Shown here in pieces: positions 10,501-18,434 of a stretch of DNA of 23,568 bases. Source of the DNA: Polychytrium aggregatum. Its lineage: Eukaryota; Chytridiomycota; Chytridiomycetes; Polychytriales. The translations under genes and the position numbers were made by a program. The stretch covers positions 1-23,568 of the forward strand of contig NW_026516551.1 in assembly GCF_025602895.1 (NCBI RefSeq), in the 5' to 3' direction. The first letter of the stretch is position 1; the number at the start of each line of letters is the position of its first letter. The notes beneath the pieces were generated by a model, which was not told the origin of the DNA, ran no database searches, and was given only the letters and a program-made list of their open reading frames with translations.

Positions 10501-11517
10501 CTCGTCGAGCAGCTTGGTCACCACAGGCGGGGGACCGGGACCGGCTTGGTCGGTGTCGTCGACCTCACGCACGACACAGAGGAACGACGTGTCCTTCTTG
10601 ATCAGCCTCTTGAATTGCATGGCTGAGAGGAGAGGTGGCATGTTGGGTGAGGCCATGCCCTGCAGGACAATGTCAGGGCCAACACGGACAGTGCGGCCTT
10701 TCCAGTCGACGACTGGAGTCGGCTCGGCACGAGCAAGCCAGCTCATGCCGAGGATGGCATCGAACTTGGTGTCGATCACTTGGAACAACAGGACAGGATG
10801 GTACTTGGGATGGAGGGCCACTCGCAGGACCACTTGGTGTGTGCACTGCTGCACACGATCGTCTGCAAGCGCCACACTCATCGGCGACTTCTTCTTGGTT
10901 GCATGTATGTTGAGCTCCTGGAGCAAGCGTCTGCTGACAAAGTTGCAGCTTGCTCCAGAGTCCACCATCATTCGGACGGTGTGACCTTGGACGGTGGCAG
11001 GGAGGTACAGCAGGGACTCTTCATGGTCCTCCTGCACAGCCTCCTGCACCATGACTTGACTTGGGGGAACGGGCGACACTTGGTCTTGGTTGGCTTCATC
11101 ACGGCCACTCGGACATTTTGGATAGGGTTCGGCCATTGCGGGGGCCTGCGGCGTCAGCACGCCATTGCACACGACGTCCACGGCTTGCGGACACATGTCG
11201 GAAGCATCCGACACACACGACTTGACAGGGGTGAGGGCACAGGCGGTCCTGTCCCTCAAGGGTTCTTGATTTTCTTTTTTGTTTTGGTTTTCAATTTTGG
11301 TTTTCTCTTCACGTTCGTGGAGAGGCAGGCGGCTTGCGCCACCATGCACCTCTCGCACGACGCACAACACTTGGTTTGTTTCTCCTTCGGGGGAGGGGGC
11401 GAGGTGAACTTCCTCTGGAGACGCGTGGACTGCATTGAGCAATCCACGGCGTTGGTCTCCTACTAGGGCTCCAGAGCCACCTAGTAGGGTCGGCCGTTTC
11501 CCGACTTCATGGGGCAC
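7585..11517 (-). CDS. pol: Pol polyprotein of A-II (PR-RT-RNase H-IN-chromodomain)
   Basis: About 1310 codons, open from at least 11517 in the -1 frame relative to gag. No ATG opens it, so it should be made as Gag-Pol by frameshifting at 11496-11502. Domains by approximate residue: aspartic protease DSGAS (186-190); RT with [11 protein letters not shown] (459-469), LPFGLTNAP (492-500) and YLDD (522-525); RNase H D671, E708, D735, D778. The integrase has a zinc finger H867, H874, C904, C907 and a triad D937, D998, E1034 (35 residues between the last two). A GPF motif lies near 1173 and a chromodomain at 1241-1292 ([15 protein letters not shown]). The chromodomain is known in this group to steer integration to modified histone H3, usually heterochromatin. 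No frame breaks are seen. Confidence 0.95.
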   Translation of the reverse strand: MPHEVGKRPTLLGGSGALVGDQRRGLLNAVHASPEEVHLAPSPEGETNQVLCVVREVHGGASRLPLHEREEKTKIENQNKKENQEPLRDRTACALTPVKSCVSDASDMCPQAVDVVCNGVLTPQAPAMAEPYPKCPSGRDEANQDQVSPVPPSQVMVQEAVQEDHEESLLYLPATVQGHTVRMMVDSGASCNFVSRRLLQELNIHATKKKSPMSVALADDRVQQCTHQVVLRVALHPKYHPVLLFQVIDTKFDAILGMSWLARAEPTPVVDWKGRTVRVGPDIVLQGMASPNMPPLLSAMQFKRLIKKDTSFLCVVREVDDTDQAGPGPPPVVTKLLDEYKDVFPDQLPQCLPPQRTVDHRIDIEPGSSPPSRPTYQLSLTEMDELKRQLDDLLAHGFIRPSQSPYGAPVLFVKKKEGDLRMCVDYRALNKQTIKNTYPLPRIDELMDRLSGAKVFSKIDLRSGYHQIRIHEDDVHKTAFRTRYGLYEFLVLPFGLTNAPATFMQLMNDVFRQELDNSVIVYLDDILVYSKDEATHEGHVARVLAKLREHKLYAKLSKCEFFKNQVPFLGHVVSGRGIEVDPAKVKSVVEWPPLACVSDVQSFLGLVNYYRRFIPDLARTAGPLTDLLRKECPFVWDHPQRQAFETLKHALTNAPVLAVFDPNTDVSVHTDASDFAVGAVLMQEGRPVAFESRKLSQHEINYPVHEKEQLAIIYALQKFRVYLHGTAKPFKIVTDHQSLRYLDTKKNLSRRQARWMEFLAEYNYEVVYQKGKLNVVPDALSRRPDYQLASLYESTVSVDNTMLDVVRDNIANDKQFGELFRKVSKLPKDDESSEYTVRDGLLLLKKDSRVCVPDIPSLKTKLLQEVHDSPLAGHFGVEKTYDRLAKVAYWPGMKRTVEKYIESCHTCKMVKSRTTREQGLLQPLPVPDRPWTSMSMDLITHLPTTKLDHDAIAVFVDRFSKMAHFVPCQTTCSAPDLALLFFKHVFKHHGLPKSIVSDRDPRFTSLFWTSLFDHLGTKLNMSTSHHQQTDGQSERTIRTLEQYLRTYASTSQDDWDIQLSHAEFAYNTAKSSTTGLSPFEALYGFQPDVPTSLTLTESTAGLPPKPSAFVKDHQVRHKMIADALTDAQQVMAKYYDRRHQDVSFEVGDLVYLDADNIKVPEAQSKKLLPKYRGPFKIAARPSPLNYLLDLPPGSKLHPVFHVSKLRRHTTRSPAQFPDADEGVPDDAPLEDDLGQYYTQEYEVERIVRHKKVADGSLRFYVKWVGYPHSGNTWQTLEDLSHAPEELSKYGKHLEEPQIKSTRRAPRRKPS
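11459..11502 (-). promoter_or_regulatory. -1 frameshift signal at A-II gag-pol overlap
   Basis: Slippery heptamer G GGA AAC (11502-11496) in gag phase, 7-nt spacer, then CCTACTAG paired with CTAGTAGG, a GT bulge, and GGCT paired with AGCC around loop CTGG (11488-11459). The gag TAG stop lies in the 5' arm of the stem. Slippage by one base enters the pol frame. Confidence 0.85.
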
Positions 11518-12302
11518 TCCTTGGCCTGGTGTCCCGGTCGGTGACAGAAGAAGCAGGAACCATGGCGGAGGTCCTCCTGCTTCTGTCTGTCCTTGGGGGA
11601 GACAGTGGCAGCTTGCTGGAACCGGGAGCGGGGAGGGCCACGAGCCTCCATGGCGTTGACGTCAACGTCCATGGGCTCAGGCATGGGTCTTGCGGGCGGG
11701 GCCGGGCGAGGCGGACGGGCTGGGACGTGATGAGACCGATGGCCGCCTGCCAGCTGCGGGTAGAACTGGCGGCCATGGTACTGGACGTTGTCGAGGTTCT
11801 CGGCAACGTCCATCATCACGTCCAGGGACTTGCGGGCATCAGGGTTGCTGGCGATGTACTCTCTGATCTTGGGCTTGAGGCCCTTCTGGAAGAGGTACAT
11901 CGCATCAGCAGAGCCCAGCTCCTCAATCTGGGAGGAGAGGTCTTCAAACTCCTCGATGTAGCGGGTCACAGAACCACGCTGCACGAGAGAGTATAGCTTG
12001 TCACGGGCAATGAGTTCAGCATTGGGGCTGCCGAAGCGGCGACGGAGGCGGTCCTTGAAGTCGTCAAACACACCTTCGCTCTGCTCGTCGAACCCTTGGC
12101 GGCGGTACCAACGGTACGCCTGGTCCTTTAAGCAGAGCTTGGCGGCGACGATGTGGTGGGTGGGGGCGACTTGGGCAGCATCGAGGTAGTCCTCGAGTTG
12201 CTGCAGCCAGTCCTCCACCGAGGAGGAGCGGCTCTTCCCAGTAAACACTGGGGCACGGAAGGTCTTGAGGAAGGCTTCCGGAAGTGGGCGGGGGTTGCTC
12301 AT
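11481..12302 (-). CDS. gag: Gag of element A-II
   Basis: 273 residues from ATG at 12302 to TAG at 11481, identical to the Gag copies at 3774-4595 and 19100-19921. Capsid-like body, then a proline-rich linker and a CCHC zinc knuckle (C250, C253, H258, C263). The last 12 codons overlap the pol frame. Since the A-II pol is intact, this is the copy most likely to be part of a working element. Confidence 0.95.
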   Translation of the reverse strand: MSNPRPLPEAFLKTFRAPVFTGKSRSSSVEDWLQQLEDYLDAAQVAPTHHIVAAKLCLKDQAYRWYRRQGFDEQSEGVFDDFKDRLRRRFGSPNAELIARDKLYSLVQRGSVTRYIEEFEDLSSQIEELGSADAMYLFQKGLKPKIREYIASNPDARKSLDVMMDVAENLDNVQYHGRQFYPQLAGGHRSHHVPARPPRPAPPARPMPEPMDVDVNAMEARGPPRSRFQQAATVSPKDRQKQEDLRHGSCFFCHRPGHQAKECPMKSGNGRPY

Positions 12303-12412
12303 GGCAGGGGCAGGCTCCAGGGACAGAGAGGAGAGTCGGTCGGCAAGAGAGGCGGGATCCAGCTTGAGGATCTAGAAAGAGGACAAACAGGACGAAAACA
12401 AGACGAGGATTT

Positions 12413-12424
12413 CCGATGCTACCA
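12413..12424 (-). other. tRNA primer-binding site of A-II
   Basis: TGGTAGCATCGG on the sense strand, directly after the 5' LTR. TGGTAGCA fits the 3' end of initiator tRNA-Met. The same sequence is found in A-I and A-III. Confidence 0.65.
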
Positions 12425-12733
12425 TGTAACGTCCACTACTGGGACGTTGGGGCAAGACGGGGAGGGAGGGGGTACAAGACAAGACAGGACGGGGCAGAAC
12501 AGGGCGGTGCTAGGCTACTCTAGCGGACGGGTGAGCTCGGGGAGCACTTACGTTTATTCACGATAAAACCGAACTCCAGACAAACGGGGGGAACGGGGGC
12601 AACCCGCAGGTATACCCTGCGGTGGCCTGCCTGCGGTGCGTGAAAACGCAAAGCGCAGCACAGGTCACGACCCACTGCGCCGCGCAGTACGCGCAGTACG
12701 CGCAGCACAGCGTCGGAGATACCATCTCCTACA
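12425..12733 (-). repeat. 5' LTR of A-II (309 bp)
   Basis: TGTAGG...GTTACA on the minus strand. It holds three perfect inverted repeats (GGAGAT/ATCTCC, CCGCAGG/CCTGCGG, AACGTCC/GGACGTT) and an AATAAA on the sense strand. It abuts fibre-gene sequence at 12734. Confidence 0.95.
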
Positions 12734-12738
12734 GTGAC
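12734..12738. repeat. Target-site duplication of A-II, right copy (GTGAC)
   Basis: Right-hand copy of the 5-bp duplication, matching 7262-7266. Its removal together with A-II restores the reading frame of the fibre-like gene. Confidence 0.93.
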
Positions 12739-14841
12739 ACCGGTCAACCCCCGTCCCGTCAGCACAGTGTTAGCAGCGCCGATGGAGAGGAACCAGGTCT
12801 TTGCACCGCCCGCATTCTGAACGAGATAGTACAGCTGGGCGGATGGGGGGCTGGTCTTGGTGTAGAGACGATAGCCCTCGGTTGGGCTATAAGACCACTG
12901 GCCCTCGACGGTGATGGAAGTCCAGTTGAGATCGTTGATTTGGTAAAAGCCCGTCGACAGCATCGTTTCAAAGACGGGTGCCTGGAGGGTGCTCACCGCA
13001 ATCGATGGAGCCGTGAACGACTCGAGCTGTGGTGCATTCAGCGTGCCGTTGACGGTGACGACGGTGCTGCCAGAGGACGGGTCTGGTGAGATCTCTGCGA
13101 CGGAGATGGCTCTGGCGGTGGCATCGTATGCGGGTCCCTGGACCCAGGAACCACTGGTTCTGCACTGGATGCCATCGAGGAGGGTGGTGGAGCCAGTCCC
13201 GCCATACGCGACGGCCACCGGGGTCGACTCCCAGACACCCTGGGAGATGGTGCCGAGTTGCGAGACATGCGACTGGTTCGAGTCGGTTGCAACCAGGCCG
13301 CCCGAGATGTTGAGGATGCCGCGGCCTGGCTGGATGCGATGGGTGCCCGAGAAGAGGACCCACTCGGTGACGCTGCCGGTGACAATGCAGACGTAGGTTT
13401 GGTCGTCGTTGATGGAGTAGACCAAGTTGCCGTTGCCTGTCGACACGAGCGACCCGGTGTCCCAGACACCCATCTGCGAGCCGGAGAGAACGAGCACGCG
13501 GCCGGTCGAAGGAATCGACACCCCGGACGGACCAGCGATAGTGAATTGGACCGAAGCGATGGGGGCAAGCCCGACGGACATTTGGTCGACATATGCCTTG
13601 GAGACAGCATCACTCGACGAAGACCACGATATGTTCGTCACTCGGTTGCCGCCCATATCGAGCGTCGCCGTGGGGTTCCATTGGCCCGAGAGCGAGCTGC
13701 ATTGAAGCGAGGGAGCATCGATGCGGACGCTGGTTGGGTGGTAGATGACGATCTCGTTGGTGTCGCCCTGAATATACCCGAGACCTGAGGTAAAGTCGAT
13801 CTGGCTGAACGTAGACGAGGAGCCGGAACCTCCGCCTCCACCACCGCCAGAGCCACCGCCGCCACCACCAGACGACGGCCAAGTGGGTTGATTCCGGAAG
13901 GTGACATTGCCGAGGAACTCGATCGAGTCGGTGAATGTGACCGGGCCGGTGAGTTCTGGGCAGGTGATGGAGCCGGTGCATACGAGGCTGCCGTCGTTGT
14001 AGATCTGGATGCCGACCCCATTGGCATTTTGGACTTGGATGGATGCCGAGTCGCTGGTAAACTTGACACCCCCATAGAGATCGAGCTGGCGCACACTGAG
14101 GGTGTCGAGATGGACAGCGTTGCCTGCATTGAGATAGAGATCCTGGCCGGACCCGGTGATCTGAGTGCCGGCAGAGACATTGATTCCCGCATATGCCTTG
14201 AGGGGGCTGCCACGGATGCTGATCTGGCCGCCGTCGTCGAGCAAGCTGAGGGTCATACCGCTGTCCAGAAAGACCTGGCTGCACTGCACAACGCCGGCCT
14301 GCACGGTTCCAGACTGGCTTTGCAAGAAGAGGGTCCCGCTGTTGTTGTAGATGCCGGTCTGGCCGGTCGAGTCAAAGTCGATCCCCTGGAGGGTGTGCAA
14401 GGGCTGTGAGAAGGTCGTCTCGAAGCCAATGGTGTTGGAAGCGCTCATGACGCCATTGAAGATCTGCATGGTGCCGTTCAAGGCCGAGTTGGGATCCATG
14501 ATGGCCACGAGATTCTCGCTGCCCTTGATGCCGATATAGAAGAGCTGGGTCGAGTCGTCGTAGGTGAGCACGGCGGGAGCAAGCGATCCTCGGTTGACCA
14601 TGAGGCCGCCGCGAGTCGATGGGTTGGAGGCATCGTTGACTTCGACATACGCGTCGGTGATGGTGGTGATGGTGCTCTCGACGGTGTTGATGTTGCCGAG
14701 GACCTCGAAATTGCCATTGACTCTGAGATCGCCGGCGAGCTGGAGGCTGCTGAAGGACACATTGGACTGCGGGGTGAGGGGCTGGAGCAGATTCTGGTCG
14801 ATTCGTCGGACATACTGGGCAAGAGAGCGAACGTCCTGCAT
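12734..14841 (-). pseudogene. Fibre-like virion protein, N-terminal part, cut by A-II
   Basis: I start it at the first in-frame ATG (14841, MQDVRSLAQYVRR). The frame is open upstream but has no other ATG. About 702 codons remain before A-II. Features in order: a short helical N-terminus; GNINTVESTITTITDAYVEV, a fold-start motif typical of phage tail fibres; repeated Ser/Thr/Gly strands; a glycine-serine linker (about 13818-13878); GNRVTNISW...AVSKAYVD (about 13585-13640), the repeat common in tail-fibre shafts; and GTISQGVWES...AYGGTG (about 13195-13260), the counterpart of the module in the C-terminal part. The whole protein would exceed 1447 residues. The role is inferred as a surface fibre. 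It lacks any enzyme motif. The next gene is divergent, 114 bp away. Confidence 0.8.
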
Positions 14842-14955
14842 GACCAACGCTGTCTTTTGGATGGCGGTGGGCAAAAAAAGGACATTGCAGCTGGCGCAGG
14901 AATCATGCAAATATTTTGTATGATTGAGAGTATCATCGAAACCAAAGTTTGGAGA
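14842..14955. promoter_or_regulatory. Divergent intergenic region with a T7 tract
   Basis: This 114-bp gap separates the fibre gene (leftward) from the coiled-coil gene (rightward). It holds A7 at 14873-14879, read as T7 on the fibre sense strand, 31 nt before the fibre ATG. It also has an AT-rich stretch (about 14905-14925, ATATTTTGTATG) that may serve the rightward gene. Two in-frame ATGs (14905, 14920) precede the preferred coiled-coil start and could be alternative starts. Confidence 0.45.
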
Positions 14956-17046
14956 ATGAACGACTCGGATGACCAAATGGGTATGAGCTCAGGAAGTAGC
15001 GATGATTCGATGTCGGAAGTATCCCCCTTTTATGATGCTGATGCTGCTATGGATGATGTTTTCGATCGATTTTTGGATGAAGAGCCACCCGCAAAAATCG
15101 AGATATCGCCCAGTATTGTGAAACACACTCCAGATGTATCACGAATTGCGGATCCTACTGAAGTCGATTCAGACACTCCGCGTAGGTGGGTCCGAGATAT
15201 AATTGGTATTGTCACGTCTGTTGATAGCTACTCGCATAATATCAAAGGAAAAGGCGAAGCACTGATAAAGAGTATCACATCCGAAACATTTGACCACATC
15301 ACCAAAATGACAAAAGACATAGAACATGATAAAACGATGCTTAATAATATTGAGAGCGGTGATGTTGAAGATTTATACGGTGGTACAATTCAGAATCTGA
15401 GAGGAGCCCTCGATAGTTATCTTGAATACCTGACACGGGAGTATAGTGCAATGCAGGACATCGTTGCAACGACCAAAAAATTGATCGACAAGTATGATGA
15501 CCAGTCGTACCTCGGTACATTGAACGCGCTTAAGATAGAAGTCGAAGTTGGGATTGGACTAATCTACGAAAGAACAGCTTTAAAGACCACGCCACTCTTG
15601 AGTGAAGCCGAAGCAAAGTCGTATGCCCAGGCGAGGATGAATTTTTTTTCATTCCTTGAACGTCTCAAGGATGACTACAGAAATGACATCAGGTTCATTA
15701 ATAAATATGGAAGGGTCAGGATGGAAATGGTGGAACGACACCTCGGTGAGATGACCCTGGCCATCAAGAGGGCGTGGAATCAATATACTCTTCATGTGAC
15801 TCTTATCGATGCTGAACATATGGAATGGAAAGAGCTTCGCGATACATTGAAAGATACACTCGCCGAAAAAGCACACTGTGAGGATAAATATGAGGTACTC
15901 CTATTGGAAGATCACAAACGGAAAGAACGTGCAGCCAAAAAGAAGAAACGTGCTACTGAGGCAGACGATGACAAGAAGACTGAAGATGAAGATGAAAAAC
16001 TAATTCCAGACATTGAAATTGCATTAGACGCACTCGGTATTCCTTCGAATGAATGGCCTGACTATAATAACACAAGCAATGAAGAATATAAAAGCTTCAT
16101 CCAGCAAAGGGTTGTTAACATTGTCGAACAATCGACCCACACTCAGCTTGCCGAAAAGAATCAGCTGATAGAGAGGCAGCATCAACTACTCACTCACCAG
16201 ACGGTTGTAATGGATCAACTGAACGCACAGCTGGAAGCCAATGCTGTCGAGTTAGAAGGAATGGTGGCAGGGAGAGACGCGGGAGTTGAACAATCGAGAC
16301 AGAGTTTTGCCCAACAATTAGCAGCAAAAGACAGTGAAATTCAAAATTTGTCACGCCAGCTCGCGGAGCGACAAGTGATTGTAACAACCCAGAGTCGTAA
16401 TATACAGAAACTGTACGAAGATAAAGAAGCCGTGACAACGGAGCTGACCGCGAAGGACAATGATGTTAATCAATTGAGACAGAATTTGGAACAACATACG
16501 GAAGCCCTTACACAGGCTCAAAAGGCCAATCAAGAGCTGAATCATCAAGTGTCAGCAAAGACTATCGAAAATGGAAACTTGACACGCCAGAATGAAGCCA
16601 TGACAGCCGAGCTGACCGCAAAGGAAAATCATGTTACTCAATTGGGACAGAGATTGATGCAAAATGCTAACGCCCTTGGCGTGTTTACCGCCGAATCGAA
16701 ACGTAAAGATGAAGAAATAGCAAGTTTAACTGAAAAAGTCAACAAGCTCAATAAATTAACACCTAAATACAATGAATTGGAAGATGCATTGCTTAGTATA
16801 CGAACGCTATTAAGTAACATCAGTACTGGTGAAACAAGCACAGTACCAGATATCAATAGCACAACATCAGACTCTAACGTTTCGATTAGTTCTTTGGTAA
16901 CCAAAATCGAAGCTATCATTAACGAACGCAAGATAGCACAGATGACAAAAGCAATAGCTCCGAACATCCAGGACTACGTCAAACAAAAATTGAACCGCAC
17001 CGTGGCTCAAGCGATCGATTGCCTACATGGCAAAGTATACCTCTGA
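14956..17046 (+). CDS. Large coiled-coil protein, unknown function
   Basis: I do not recognise the family. From ATG 14956 (MNDSDDQMGM) it has 696 residues. In-frame ATGs at 14905 and 14920 are less likely because they would start inside an AT-rich promoter-like stretch. Layout: an acidic Ser/Asp-rich N-terminus (1-45); a helical region (about 90-320) with no known motif; a basic patch KRKERAAKKKKR (about 319-331) followed by an acidic run, possibly a nuclear signal; then long heptad-rich coiled coil (about 395-630) and a short C-terminal helix. Within the coil, ELTAKDNDVNQL and ELTAKENHVTQL are 56 residues apart, that is eight heptads, with similar DNA (168 bp apart). A third relative, QQLAAKDSEIQNL, lies upstream. 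Composition is strikingly AT-rich beside its neighbours. A structural or scaffold role in a virion is possible but unproven. Confidence 0.8.
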   Translation: MNDSDDQMGMSSGSSDDSMSEVSPFYDADAAMDDVFDRFLDEEPPAKIEISPSIVKHTPDVSRIADPTEVDSDTPRRWVRDIIGIVTSVDSYSHNIKGKGEALIKSITSETFDHITKMTKDIEHDKTMLNNIESGDVEDLYGGTIQNLRGALDSYLEYLTREYSAMQDIVATTKKLIDKYDDQSYLGTLNALKIEVEVGIGLIYERTALKTTPLLSEAEAKSYAQARMNFFSFLERLKDDYRNDIRFINKYGRVRMEMVERHLGEMTLAIKRAWNQYTLHVTLIDAEHMEWKELRDTLKDTLAEKAHCEDKYEVLLLEDHKRKERAAKKKKRATEADDDKKTEDEDEKLIPDIEIALDALGIPSNEWPDYNNTSNEEYKSFIQQRVVNIVEQSTHTQLAEKNQLIERQHQLLTHQTVVMDQLNAQLEANAVELEGMVAGRDAGVEQSRQSFAQQLAAKDSEIQNLSRQLAERQVIVTTQSRNIQKLYEDKEAVTTELTAKDNDVNQLRQNLEQHTEALTQAQKANQELNHQVSAKTIENGNLTRQNEAMTAELTAKENHVTQLGQRLMQNANALGVFTAESKRKDEEIASLTEKVNKLNKLTPKYNELEDALLSIRTLLSNISTGETSTVPDINSTTSDSNVSISSLVTKIEAIINERKIAQMTKAIAPNIQDYVKQKLNRTVAQAIDCLHGKVYL

Positions 17047-17047
17047 C

Positions 17048-17194
17048 ATGGACGCCATTTCCGCAACCAACAATGTGAAATTAGACGACGTCTTCAGCCC
17101 AATGCTCACACGAATGAAGAGCAAAACCAGTGATCTCACTCAACTCTACAAGGTCTTCACCACGAGCGGATTCAGTTTCGTGCCCCAGACGTGA
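17048..17194 (+). CDS. Small ORF, 48 codons, unknown
   Basis: ATG at 17048 lies one base after the stop of the coiled-coil gene (TGA 17044-17046). The ORF runs to TGA at 17192-17194. The product (MDAISATNNVKLDDVFSPML...) is mostly polar, with no membrane segment and no motif I know. Its last 23 bases overlap the end of the convergent gene at 17172-17492. Arguments for it are the close spacing and the clean ATG. Against it are its small size and the lack of a separate promoter. It may be a remnant of a longer gene. Confidence 0.35.
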   Translation: MDAISATNNVKLDDVFSPMLTRMKSKTSDLTQLYKVFTTSGFSFVPQT

Positions 17195-17492
17195 ACATGG
17201 TGTTTCTTGCGGTCCAGTTGTCCTCATAACCCTGGATTCTGTTACGCACAACAGCAACGCTTTTCTCCAATGACTTGTAGATTGATATCAACCCAGTTTT
17301 CAAATATGATACATACCAGTCATACCCAGTTATCATCTCAGTAAGAGCATCGCTTATGACTTGAATCTTTGAAATGTCGACGGAACATGTTGTTGCTGGT
17401 GGTTTCGTATAGGCCGACTCGATAAAGGTTGCCAAATTCGATTCAAACACATGAAATGCGGCGTCAATTGCATTTTTAACAGAATCGTCCAT
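17172..17492 (-). CDS. Small helical protein, paralogue of the 75-residue protein at 18138
   Basis: 106 residues from ATG at 17492 to TGA at 17172. It has no signal peptide or membrane segment and is mostly helical. The C-terminal 35 residues resemble those of the gene at 18138-18365. Both have a Y-x-SL pattern followed about 20 residues later by W-x-ARN-x-MF (NWTARNTMF here, GWEARNAMF there). The two genes flank the metalloprotease gene, so this looks like an old duplication. The gap to the upstream metalloprotease is 42 bp and holds a T7 tract 29 nt before the ATG. Function unknown. A small virion or accessory protein is a guess. Confidence 0.75.
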   Translation of the reverse strand: MDDSVKNAIDAAFHVFESNLATFIESAYTKPPATTCSVDISKIQVISDALTEMITGYDWYVSYLKTGLISIYKSLEKSVAVVRNRIQGYEDNWTARNTMFTSGARN

Positions 17493-17521
17493 GATCAGCC
17501 TACACTTTCCAGAAAATCAAG

Positions 17522-17528
17522 AAAAAAA
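17522..17528 (-). promoter_or_regulatory. T7 tract between metalloprotease and 106-residue gene
   Basis: TTTTTTT on the sense strand, 6 nt after the metalloprotease stop and 29 nt before the next ATG. It may end the upstream transcript, start the downstream one, or do both. Confidence 0.4.
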
Positions 17529-17534
17529 TGACAA

Positions 17535-18098
17535 TCAATCCAACCCTCCCAAATCCAAACCACAGTAATTGGAGCTGTTCTTATCGGTGTGATACATACC
17601 CAGACGATGCGCCTCGCGCTTGAGGAACCGGAAGTTTTCCAAAAACTCCCCGTTGTGACCCTCGGAAGCACTTGCCACATGGGCCAGCTCGTGGAGCATG
17701 ACGTACATTAGCAGATTCGGGGGTATCACTTCCCCGGTCTGGCGATCGCGAATGCACATGGAGATCAGCGTGCCCTTGTTCACCGTATACGACGTGAACT
17801 CGGCATTCCGCGTCTCCTGCATCCTTGTCGGGCTAAACCGAGCCCGGAGTCTGTCGAGAGCGATGCGCTCCTTATCGGTGGTCGGGTTGCAGTGGTTGAT
17901 GATATGGCTAGCATCAACTCCCAGTTTCCCGAGTATCCGAAAGCTCTCTGCATTGACGTCGTCATTTTTGGATTCATTGACGCAGATGGCTTCCTTGCCG
18001 GGTAAGCACACCTGCTGACGATATCTCGATCGGAAACACACGCACACGGCGACAATGAGGAGTACTGCCAAAAAGCCGATCCAGTTTTGTAAAGACAT
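17535..18098 (-). CDS. Membrane-anchored SprT/WLM-like zinc metalloprotease
   Basis: 187 residues, ATG at 18098. A hydrophobic segment at 5-22 (WIGFLAVLLIVAVCVC) followed by Arg-rich residues indicates an N-terminal membrane anchor with the body beyond it. The zinc motif is HELAH (136-140) with E137 catalytic. The following EGHNGEF puts H148 where SprT/WLM enzymes have the third ligand (HExxH, then HG-like and F). Single-domain HELAH proteins of this size with a leading membrane segment are common in nucleocytoplasmic large DNA viruses. Cellular SprT and WLM proteins act in protein-DNA crosslink repair, but the membrane anchor argues for a different, perhaps virion, role here. Cys residues in the predicted ectodomain (31, 39, 70, 115, 179) could form disulphides. 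Neighbouring genes lie 39 and 42 bp away on the same strand. Confidence 0.85.
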   Translation of the reverse strand: MSLQNWIGFLAVLLIVAVCVCFRSRYRQQVCLPGKEAICVNESKNDDVNAESFRILGKLGVDASHIINHCNPTTDKERIALDRLRARFSPTRMQETRNAEFTSYTVNKGTLISMCIRDRQTGEVIPPNLLMYVMLHELAHVASASEGHNGEFLENFRFLKREAHRLGMYHTDKNSSNYCGLDLGGLD

Positions 18099-18123
18099 GG
18101 TGAGCGTCTTTCATTCAGCCCTG

Positions 18124-18130
18124 AAAAAAA
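18124..18130 (-). promoter_or_regulatory. T7 tract before the metalloprotease gene
   Basis: TTTTTTT on the sense strand, 7 nt after the stop of the 75-residue gene and 25 nt before the metalloprotease ATG. Same placement as the other leftward genes. Confidence 0.4.
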
Positions 18131-18137
18131 TCGATTT

Positions 18138-18365
18138 TCACTTGGGAGGCTGGAACATGGCATTGCGTGCCTCCCATCCCTTCAGGTACTCGGTATCCTG
18201 TTTCAAAACATGCTCCTTGACGTCTTTGAGGGATTGATAGTACTCCAGCAGGTTGTCTCGGATGGTTTTGATGAGCTCTTGCTGAATCTTGATGGTGTTT
18301 TCGAGCTCATCCATCGTAGTCTTCTCGGTCTCTGGAGTGACGGGTGCGGACGATGGCTGATCCAT
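18138..18365 (-). CDS. Small coiled-coil protein, paralogue of the 106-residue protein
   Basis: 75 residues, ATG at 18365 (MDQPSSAPVTPETEK). A polar Pro/Thr/Ser-rich N-terminus of about 15 residues precedes a helix with heptad spacing (about 20-60). It ends GWEARNAMFQPPK, matching the NWTARNTMF end of the protein at 17172. No membrane segment. It heads the three-gene leftward cluster, 39 bp before the metalloprotease. A T8 tract lies 22 nt before its ATG. The next gene upstream is divergent, 69 bp away. Function unknown. Confidence 0.75.
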   Translation of the reverse strand: MDQPSSAPVTPETEKTTMDELENTIKIQQELIKTIRDNLLEYYQSLKDVKEHVLKQDTEYLKGWEARNAMFQPPK

Positions 18366-18387
18366 TCTGGGCTACGTTTGTGGGAAG

Positions 18388-18395
18388 AAAAAAAA
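18388..18395 (-). promoter_or_regulatory. T8 tract in the divergent promoter region
   Basis: TTTTTTTT on the leftward sense strand, 22 nt before the ATG of the 75-residue gene. Because the neighbouring gene is divergent, this copy cannot be a terminator for an upstream leftward gene seen here, which favours a promoter role. Confidence 0.4.
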
Positions 18396-18434
18396 GGAAC
18401 TGCGTTGAATGCACCCCCTATATTCTCTCGGTCA

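Larger units (their letters stand above)
7267..12733 (-). mobile_element. Complete Ty3/gypsy chromovirus A-II (5467 bp)
   Basis: Full-length leftward element: 5' LTR 12425-12733, PBS 12413-12424, gag 11481-12302, frameshift signal 11459-11502, pol 7585-11517, 3' LTR 7267-7575. The order PR-RT-RNase H-IN-chromodomain places it in the chromovirus branch of Ty3/gypsy. Both LTRs look identical, gag and pol are open and all catalytic residues I checked are present, so the copy may be competent. It has a perfect GTGAC duplication and sits inside the fibre-like gene in the same orientation as that gene. Confidence 0.96.

Noticed and set aside
14842..14976. Fibre gene starting at 14976
   Set aside because: That start is TTG and its first residues overlap the start of the divergent gene; the first ATG is at 14841.
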